NCBI GenBank assembly: GCA_003116995.1
Contig: BDSL01000010.1
Span: 1,054,001-1,118,000 of the forward strand
Direction: 5' to 3'
DNA length: 64,000 nucleotides
From: Yamagishiella unicocca
Lineage: Eukaryota > Chlorophyta > Chlorophyceae > Chlamydomonadales > Volvocaceae
In this document: positions 56,060-64,000 of the stretch, piece by piece
Layout of the letters: each line of letters opens with the position of its first letter
How positions within the stretch are numbered: position 1 is the stretch's first letter
The notes under the pieces: model-generated
Databases searched by the model: none
What the model saw: the letters and a program-made list of their open reading frames with translations, nothing else
What the model was told of the DNA's origin: nothing
Program-made: the position numbers and the translations under genes

Positions 56060-59000
56060 TCAGGTCCCGCTGTCGTTGCGTCTGTCATGCAGACCCCAGT
56101 CGACGCCTTTCTTCTCGAGCCTCTTGCGCCACTGCTCTTTTCTTGCGTCGGTCATGTTCATGGTGAGAAGGTAAAACTGGTCCAACGCGATTGGCTTTCG
56201 CTCGAAGCCCGGGCGGCGGAAAAAGGAGTACGTGTCGCGCGCCAGCAGCTCCTGGCTGATGCGCTCCTGGACGATGGTGCCCGTCATGCTGCTCTCCTGT
56301 GAAAGGAAGCGGCAGGCGCCGTGGAGGCGAGTGGCGTAGACCTTATCGGCGCCTCGTTCCGCGGGGCATCGTTCAGAGAGGTACCACGCCACGGAGTGCC
56401 TCGAGAGCACAGTTGCGGCGCCCACCCCCAAGAATTCTTATCCGTAATAAACGGTTCCAGTGCCGTACGAATGCGTCAGAATAGCGAGAGGATGTTGCCC
56501 ACTGTGGCGAAGCGCATTGCGGCAAGCTCGCTGGGTCTTGCACTCCGTGCGCGCGCCCCCTGGCCTCACCTTTGTCCCAACGAAGGCCTTCGCTTGGGCA
56601 CACACCGCCTCCTCGACCATCGCTAAGAGCGAGAAGGACATGTTGGTGGCCAGCTGGCCGCCACCACGGTCGTTACCTAGCTCTTGTGCTAATCCGGGAT
56701 GGCCGGAAAGCAGACAGCAGGGGCAGCGACGGCACAGGTGAGAAGCGGGCATTGAGCAAACATGCTTGGACGGCAAGCCGCAGCCGCAGCCCGCCATCTT
56801 CTAACGTTCCCAAGTGCGTACGACGCCAAGCATGTTAGGACTGATGCAAAGCTTTGCACGCAGGAAATACCTGTATCCTACGACGCGTTTCCGTCCGCCC
56901 GCTGCACTCCCACCTTCCAACACGATCCCTCAAATCGACCACCCTGCCGGTCTGTACCCCGCTGCTTTTTCCGCGCCGACGTCCTCGCGGTCCTCCGTCC
57001 AGGCGCCCTGCCCTCCCAAGCATTTTTTGCCCCTCGGTCGCACCTCCCGCCGCCGGCTTCAGGTCGTCAAGCTCCATGAACACCGGTTCAATTCCTGCCT
57101 TGCTCAGCATGTCCCGCACGACAGCCCTCACCCGCGGGTGGGCCATCATGAACACCGTGTCGACGTTGTAGGCGTCCATCAGGTACTTGATGGACGGCAC
57201 AAACCTGCAGCAGACATGCACACGTAAGCAATGTTTGCCCCATGTTTATTTGACGACCGCGAGCGGAGAAGAGAGAGGGTTGTGTACTGTTGCCACAGGA
57301 GAGTGCCGCCCCGAAACCAAAGCGGAAGTGCCGTACACACACACGCGTGATCATGAGCGTGCGCGCAACACGCCGCCCTGCCCAAAGCAGAGCGCGAGCT
57401 GGCGGAGGGGAGGCGCGGGATGTGGGCAGGGAGTCCTGGATGCCGTGAAAGGCATTGCCGCGACAGGGTTAGGGAAATACGGAAATACGCCAGTACTGTG
57501 GACAGATATTGTGAGGCCCACTGTGGCGATCGCACTCGGGAATGTGAAGCCAGAGGAGGTCGCGCTCATCGCGCGGAGCTGAACCCTTTCGGCTCGGCGC
57601 TACGAATGGATGGCCCTCGTGTGCCCATGGCCATGCTGGAGGAGCGGTCGCGTGGAAGCCCCTAGCAGTCGGCAGTCGGCCGCACCGCGCCTCCCACAAG
57701 CCGCCACGATCTCCTCCCCAGCCACCCCGCTGGCAGCAATCCCGGAGCCGACCCACCTGTCTATCAAGTACTCGTTGTTGCAGTATTTGTCCATCCTCTC
57801 CTGCGCCGATGTAAAATATGGGGCGGACAAGGGCCGGTTAGGTGGAGTGGGCCGGCGGGTTAAGGGGTGATGAGAGCGGTGTATACATTGCGAATACGAG
57901 CGAGATAGTCGGTCCACAGGAACCGAACCGCAGGCATTGCTTGCATACACTTGCCCACGAGTACAGTCCAGCATGTGCGGCATGCTGCGTCCCGGACCCG
58001 TGCTCCCGGACCCGTGCTCCCGGACCCGTGCAGATACTCGGCGCGACAACAGACTAGGCTGGGAGCAGGTCAGGCAGCAGGTCAGGTAGCAGTTCAGGTG
58101 CAGTTCAGGTAGCAGGTCAGGGGGCAGATCAAGGGGCAGGTCGGTGAGCAGGTCAGGCACCCACCACCCGAGCCGGCGTATCCTCCTGGGTCCAGATCTT
58201 GACGCAGGGGTCCGGGTAGGGTCGCACATGCGCCGCCACGAACGGCTTGGAGCCCAGGCGGTTGCGCACAAACTGGTCGACCATGTCGTATATGACGCCA
58301 GACTTCCGAATCAGCGGCGCAGTCTCCTGAAACGCCGAGCAGCACACGTCGCGGCACGGCACCAGCAGCGGCCCCGCCAGCCCCTGACTAATGCAGGACA
58401 GCAAACGGAGGGGTAATGGTATAGGTACGGGGGGGGGGGCGATTTCAGGCCGCCACAATCAAAGCTAGTTTGGACCTGGGAGGTTCGCCTGGCGGGCCGG
58501 CGGTAACGCGAGCTCCCGCTTCGATGCGGCAGCCCAGAGCTTGATAGCCATGCAGTACGCTCGAGTACGGCCCGCGGCACGGCAGCAACCGCTATGTCAC
58601 CTGCCGTGGATCAGCCCGTGGAAGGTCTGCACGCCTACGACTTGGTGCGCCTCGGTCAGCAGCCGCAGCTCCTCGACCTTGGCTTCGTCGCAGCCGAGCC
58701 AGCTGGTGACGGGCGAGTTGAGCCATCGCTCTTGCGGCGGCGGATTGAGGCCCATCGCCTCCACCAGGCCGCGTACGTGTCGTATCTGCGTGGGGTGCAA
58801 TGGGCAGCGCTGCCGATGGTGGGTGCTGGGTGATCGGATGACCAGGCTGCGGCCCGCGGCTCGCTTGCTTGGTAATCAAGTGCAAAAAAGATAACGGAAT
58901 GGAAGGTAAAAGATAAAAGAAGCTCATGAGTCCACAGCACATGGCCTGCACGTGTCGGCGCGGCACGCCTTGCTCCCCTGGAGCGATGCAACGAGCTGCC

Positions 59001-61364
59001 CTGCACGGCACGCAGCATGCACCTTTTAACAGCCTCTTACGAAGGTCAAGTCGGTTTCGAGCTCTGCGACCCTCCGAACTGCCAAATCTCCATCCCAACT
59101 CAGGGGATTCACACTTCATCAGTTTGAACCCCTACGCGCGGCAAGCATCTGCCCCTTCTAGAGGCACTGCGGCCTCCAAACGTGCAGCTGCTTCGCGGCC
59201 GCAGTGTCTCGCTCCACGTTTGGCTGCACGTTTGGCTGCACGCTTGGCTCCACGCTTAGCTGCACACTTGGCTGCACGCTTAGCTGCACGCTTGGCTGCA
59301 CGCTTGGCTGCACGCTTAGCTGCACGCTTGGCTGCACGCTTAGCTGCACGCTTGGCTGCACGCTTAGCTGCACGCTTGGCTGCACGCTTGGCTGCACGCT
59401 TAGCTGCACGCTTGGCTGCACGCTTGGCTGCACGCTTAGCTGCACACTTGGCTGCACGCTTAGCTGCACACTTGGCTGCACGCTTGGCTGCACGCTTAGC
59501 TGCACGCTTGGCTGCACGCTTGGCTGCACGCTTGGCTCCACGCTTAGCTGCACGCTTAGCTGCACACTTGGCTGCACGCTTGGCTGCACGCTTAGCTGCA
59601 CACTTGGCTGCACGCTTGGCTGCACGCTTAGCTGCACGCTTGGCTGCACGCTTAGCTGCACGCTTGGCTGCACGCTTAGCTGCACACTTGGCTGCACGCT
59701 TGGCTGCACGCTTAGCTGCACACTTGGCTGCACGCTTGGCTCCACGCTTAGCTGCACACTTGGCTGCACGCTTGGCTGCACGCTTAGCTGCACGCTTGGC
59801 TGCACGCTTGGCTGCACGCTTAGCTGCACACTTGGCTGCACGCTTGGCTGCACGCTTAGCTGCACGCTTGGCTGCACGCTTAGCTGCACGCTTGGCTCCA
59901 CGCTTAGCTGCACGCTTAGCTGCACACTTGGCTGCACGCTTGGCTGCACGCTTAGCTGCACGCTTGGCTGCACGCTTAGCTGCACGCTTGGCTGCACGCT
60001 TGGCTGCACGCTTAGCTGCACGCTTAGCTGCACGTTTGGCTGCACGCTTAGCTGCACGCTTAGCTGCACACTTGGCTGCACGCTTGGCTGCACGCTTAGC
60101 TGCACGCTTGGCTGCACGCTTGGCTGCACGCTTAGCTGCACGCTTAGCTGCACGCTTAGCTGCACGCTTAGCTGCACGCTTAGTTGCACGCTTAGCTGCA
60201 CGCTTAGCTGCACACTTAACTGCACGCTTAGCTGCACGCTTAGCTGCACACTTAACTGCACGCTTAGCTGCACGCTTAGCTGCACGCTTAGCTGCGCTCC
60301 ATCGTTAACAAATAACCACCGGATGAGCCCCGTCACAAGCACAGGTACCCACCAGTTCAGGGGCCACCAGGATCAGCACTGCATCTAGGGTTCGATTCCA
60401 GTGAGGGCCGCCCAGCAGGTCCGGCAGGTCCTCCAGGAGCACTGCGTCGAAGCTTGACTGAGTGGGTCCGGGGGGAAGATTGGGCGGGTTGTACGGGTGA
60501 GCTGCCCAGCCTAAAGGGCGCGCCGGCGGCATGGGTTTGAGTGGCATAGCGACTGTACAACAGTGCTGAGGGGCGTCACCCGGCAAGCGGAGGGGGATGC
60601 CAAAGTGGAGGGGGATGCTAAAGTGGGGGGCCCAGCTGGTGTCATGCGCAGCGACTTGCGACAGGGCCTCATAAGAGCGTGTGCCAAAACGAGAGATGAC
60701 GGGTGTCAAGATGGACGGTGTATCAGGCCCTCCCACAGCCTACAGCCGAGGGGGACGTACCGTGATCCTGGACACCTCAAACAGCTCTTTGAATTTCATA
60801 GGCTCCGTACTTTTGTCCGTAAATTGGTGCGCCTGAAGGTCGGGCAGCACCATGGTCCGCCCCAGCAACTTTGCCAGGGCTAGGGTCTCCTTGACCGCAT
60901 TTATCTGGTTATTCGGCCCTGAAATGAGGGGAATTAGGGACGGATTGTCTTTGTAAATACAGGAAAGACGGCCACAGACGGTTGTGTCAAGCCCTGAGAA
61001 GGGCTGTGCTAGCTTTCAGCTGCCCCAACGAGCTCTGCACTTGACCGTGAACGAATAGCTACTATATATCCCTTGCATCCCTTGTACCCCACGGCTGGTG
61101 GGATGAGAGGTAGGGGGCACGGGGGGGTGAGGTGGGGGCTGCCAAGAGCCATCCGCTGAAGCAAACAGGCATATGCATAAGAAAACCTTGCGACGGCGAA
61201 ACATAAACATTTGGTTTTTCGATGCCATGACACTTACCATGCATCATCAAGGGGATTAGGTAGTGCCGCTTCGCGCCATTTACCACGCGGACTCGGACTA
61301 TAAGCTGCCATGAGGCGTGCCAGGTCAAAAACACCAATATATTTAGGACGATACGGGGATACAT
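56060..61364 (-). CDS. O-fucosyltransferase-like protein (GT65/GT68 superfamily)
   Basis: Nine exons with consistent phases: 61,238-61,364, 60,761-60,918, 60,353-60,565, 58,601-58,785, 58,165-58,387, 57,757-57,800, 57,044-57,204, 56,570-56,682, 56,060-56,296; 1,461 nt, 486 residues. The N-terminus is hydrophobic (MYPRIVLNILVFLTWHASW), a signal peptide or membrane anchor. Then GPNNQINAVKETLALAKLLG with RTMVLPDL, the typical nucleotide-sugar-side motif of protein O-fucosyltransferases; FVAAHVRPYPDPCVK, the catalytic-loop H-x-R region; FVPSIKYLMDAYNVDTVFMM; and MSFSLLAMVEEAVCAQAKAF with VGT, the C-terminal Rossmann motif. Likely transfers fucose (or a related sugar) to proteins in the ER/Golgi. 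Donor and acceptor not provable from sequence. The head-to-head neighbour is another glycosyltransferase. Intron 3 holds a 12-bp minisatellite. Confidence 0.85.
59208..60297. repeat. 12-bp intronic minisatellite, about 90 copies
   Basis: Units cgcttggctgca and cgcttagctgca alternate irregularly, with rarer cacttg, cgtttg and gctcca variants. The unit is 12 bp and has no stop in the listed frames, so long phantom ORFs (ARLA, CTLG/CTLS, VQLS/VQPS) run on both strands. Lies wholly within intron 3 (58,786-60,352) of the O-fucosyltransferase-like gene. The right end drifts to the A variant only (60,140-60,297). Confidence 0.95.
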
Positions 61365-61731
61365 TGTCGTGCCTTCAGCATGATACCAGTAAGCAGGCTG
61401 CCGGTCTGCCTAACTTGCGTTTGTCATCTTGCCATGGCTGAGAAATGATGGATGATGTATATGCGCCTGAGGTCATGTGACTTGAGCTTTTTACCACAGG
61501 ATGGCTGGCTGCCTGGATCTTGGCTGCTTGCCTGCTTGCGTCCAATGTACGGCATTTGCCAGTCAGGGGTCAGGAACAGCACTTGCACATCCCTAGCTAG
61601 AAGCTAACCATATATGAAGGTGTGGTTAATTTAGCCATGGGCCGTAATGCGTCAAAGGTGCAGGGCATCCACATTCTGGAACCATAGGTTCGAATGCTGA
61701 GCTCGCGGCGACGGAAACCCGGCTTTACCAG
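61365..61731. promoter_or_regulatory. Head-to-head intergenic region of two glycosyltransferase genes
   Basis: 367 bp between the start codons of the minus-strand O-fucosyltransferase-like gene and the plus-strand DxD glycosyltransferase. Must contain both 5' UTRs and core promoters. No clear TATA box; a bidirectional promoter is an inference from spacing. Confidence 0.55.
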
Positions 61732-63742
61732 ATGGGACTCCTTTTATCCATCTTATTTTCCTATGTAATTTGGGGGTATGCCCACTGCAATGCCCAGCCG
61801 CAACAGCAGCTGTTACGGGGCGGCGGGGGCGAACAAGCTTCGCGATGGCTGCAATTAACATCCCGGTTAGCAAAAACGCAACTCGGTTATTTAGAAACAG
61901 AGTCAAACGCAGGCAAGCTGGCGGTTATCTTCCTACTGACAGACTTTGAGCGAAAAGGCAAGTGTGGCCGGTGCGACGCGTCCTGTGCACACCGAAGAAC
62001 TTTTTGAGGGATGCTGCTGGGCCGTAACATGGGAAGCCGCTTGTCATAGACAGCTCTATCCTATGGTGTCACACCTGTCTCCGAAGGTCCCTGGCTGCTC
62101 CCCCTGAGACCTAAAGCCCCAATTCCGACAGTAAACAGCACAACATCACGACGTTTGTCGACCGCCACCCGCAATCTTTCCCACAGAAACCCAACTCCAC
62201 TCCTCGCAGACCGGGACCGACCGGGGCTGCTACATGCTTCACTCCACCTGTTGAGCAAAAACCTTCTTCCTGACACGCCTGCCACTGTTTACGTCTTCAC
62301 ACGTGAACATCAGGTGCGCCGTGAAAGTTTGGGTTCGCACTCGATGTCGCTGTCGCCTCCACATGTATGATGTTAGCAGTGAAAGCCGAGGCGATGAACC
62401 AGAGGAAAGGGACGGCATAACGCGAGTTACTGACATTACGCGGCGGGAAAAGCTGTTATGGTTTTCCATCGCCGCCCCAGCACATCCGGAGCTGATCGCG
62501 TGTCAGCGGCACTCTGCGTAGCGCGCCTGATCGTCCGACACAACAAACCCGCATTCCTTGTTGCCGCTCAAAACAGGTCGAGGCCCTGCGCGAGATGCTT
62601 GGCGACGTGGTGGGCCCTAACTTGGCTGTGCTGGCGCTCGACAACCGCACCTGGGTGGTGCCGCCGATGGCCGGCAAATCAACATACTGGCACACAAGCA
62701 AGACAGCAGACTACCGACTGATGGGCGACTGGCGGCTGTCATCCATGCCGGACTTCGCTAGGGCTATGGGGCACAGGTAGGATAAGAAGAAGGGGGGTGG
62801 GTGGGCTGTAGCCTTCCCTTGGGCAATAGAAAGGGTCCCCCAGTTTAGGCCCCCGGGCCATGTTCATATTTCCGACATTGAGCACAAGCGTGCACCCCGC
62901 TTCATGGTCCAATCCACACTCACTATGGGCACAGCCTGCCTTTCGTCCCGTATGATGACGGCCCTGCCAACCACGTGAGGAAGGCAAATTCGTACGCCGC
63001 CTGACAACTTTTCATCCCCATGCCACGTCCGAATTCGCGGTACTTGCGTACCCTGCAATTGATGTGTTCGTTCGCTGGGCCGTCGACGCAACTTTGGGTG
63101 GTCGGGCAGTCCTAACTAAACACGCTAACCCTTCGGCACATGACGGCACACCCGCTGGGTGCCGTTTGCTTGTCACCGCTGGCATCGACGGCAAATATTG
63201 CGTTTCCGGTCGCGCTGGGGCAGCCCGCTGGGTTGGGATGGGAAATCGTCCTTTTTTTGGTGAATAACAAGCTTGGTTTGCGGCTTTGTGATGAATTGCC
63301 ACACTGTTGGGTTCGGTCGCTTCCGCTCCCGCGCAATGCTGGCCGTGTCTCGCGTGCTACAGCTTCCCCACGGCACACACATTACCGTCTGCTCCTCCCC
63401 TCGTTTTGAACGTAAGCGATGTCCTTAGTAAATATATCTCTTTATCCCTCCTGTGGCGTTGCAACATGCCTGGGCCCGATGGCGCCTTGCAGGTACCTAC
63501 TACAGCTCGACGACGATTCGTACATCATGTCGCCCGTGGGCCGGAACTTGGTGGAGTTCTTCGATCGGCGGCAGTATGTCTTGGCAGCTCGCCATGTTAC
63601 GCACGACCCCATTCACGTCACCTGGGGGCTGCCCGAGCTGGCGCGCTACTTCCTGACCACCCATAAGGTGGTGCCCACGACACTCTTCGAGTTCTGTGAC
63701 CCGCACAGCATCGAGGGCTTGTACTCGGAATTCAAAAAGAAT
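61732..63742 (+). CDS. DxD-motif glycosyltransferase, GT15 (KRE2/MNT1)-like, 3' partial
   Basis: Exons 61,732-61,961, 62,187-62,313, 62,577-62,776 and 63,493-63,742. Junctions: AA/GTGTGG, CCCACAG/A, CAG/GTGCGC, AACAG/GTC, CACAG/GTAGGA, TTGCAG/GTAC, AAT/GTGAGT; all phases agree. 269 residues so far, and the gene continues beyond the window. MGLLLSILFSYVIWGYAHC is a signal peptide or type II anchor. LADRDRPGLLHASLHLLSKN with TPATVYVFTREH matches the N-terminal half of GT15-type mannosyltransferases; LLQLDDDSYIMSPVGRN carries the metal-binding acidic cluster; QYVLAARHVTHDPIHVTWGLPELARYF follows as expected. Probably a Golgi glycosyltransferase; the sugar is not determined. Other DxD families remain possible. 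Confidence 0.72.
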
Positions 63743-64000
63743 GTGAGTAGAGTTTTGGAGCGCCATCAGGCCCTCGGGCATCAAGGATAACGCAAATTTG
63801 TAGGAATGCCCCAGAGCGAGCAATCCGGGCGCCACATCGTGGCTTCGATCGGGGCTGCGTCTTGTCGATCGAGTGGGCGGGCGTGATATTGGGTGGGTGG
63901 GTCAAAAGCCGCGGTTGCGGACAGGTGTAAGGGCTTGCATGGGAGGCGGCGGGGTCTCTGCGAGCACAGGCATACGTTGCGGGCATCGGGATCCGGGTGC
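63743..64000 (+). other. Intron of the GT15-like gene running off the window
   Basis: Starts with a consensus donor gtgagtag after the AAT codon. No acceptor and exon could be placed before the window ends. Confidence 0.55.

Noticed and set aside
58926..60388. Long ARLAARLA, CTLGCTLS and VQLSVQPS ORFs
   Set aside because: The 12-bp repeat lies inside an intron of the O-fucosyltransferase-like gene. The phase-matched flanking exons splice over it.

Overview
The window reads as nuclear DNA of a volvocine/chlorophycean green alga (Chlamydomonas-like). Evidence: GC-rich coding sequence; intron-rich genes with GT-AG junctions whose phases agree; very long Gln/Ala/Gly-rich exons; secreted proteins with a Ser-Pro/Pro-Ser (hydroxyproline-glycoprotein-like) linker; TGTAA-type 3' ends; and abundant DIRS-like and L1-like retroelement debris with GC-rich minisatellites. 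No bacterial operon, rRNA, CRISPR array or complete tRNA was seen.

Layout. (1) 1-9.2 kb: 5'-truncated, at least four-exon gene (+) for a huge low-complexity protein of unknown function. (2) 9.3-12.3 kb: a broken inverted copy of a small secreted-protein gene and a 5'-truncated L1-like relic. (3) 12.3-24.9 kb: an interval bracketed by an inverted repeat, holding a DIRS-like element (25-bp minisatellite, gag-like ORF with a 619-bp internal hairpin, RT/RNase H with a perfect 1,436-bp tandem duplication) and a foldback structure. (4) 25.2-30.5 kb: a segmental duplication with an intact secreted-protein gene, an inverted 3' fragment of the 0-9 kb gene, two clean insertions with target-site duplications, and a fused piece of the exonuclease gene found further right. 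(5) 30.6-36.3 kb: nested LINE insertions sharing one 3' end. (6) 36.4-42.3 kb: a second, decayed DIRS-like element with related 26- and 28-bp minisatellites. (7) 42.35-46.0 kb: second copy of the segmental duplication with a second secreted-protein gene. (8) 46.45-54.86 kb (-): a Werner-type 3'-5' exonuclease gene with a very large Gln-rich N-terminal region. (9) 56.06-61.36 kb (-): an O-fucosyltransferase-like gene, nine exons, with a 1.1-kb 12-bp minisatellite in one intron. (10) 61.73-64 kb (+): a divergently transcribed DxD glycosyltransferase, truncated by the window end.

The two glycosyltransferase genes share a 367-bp head-to-head intergenic region, suggesting coordinated expression of secretory-pathway glycosylation. 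The rest is best read as a record of repeated transposition, satellite expansion and duplication. The same ~3.5-5 kb block occurs three times, and the paralogous copies provide empty sites that date several insertions. Exon models were built by hand from splice motifs and phase agreement. No alignment or database search was run.
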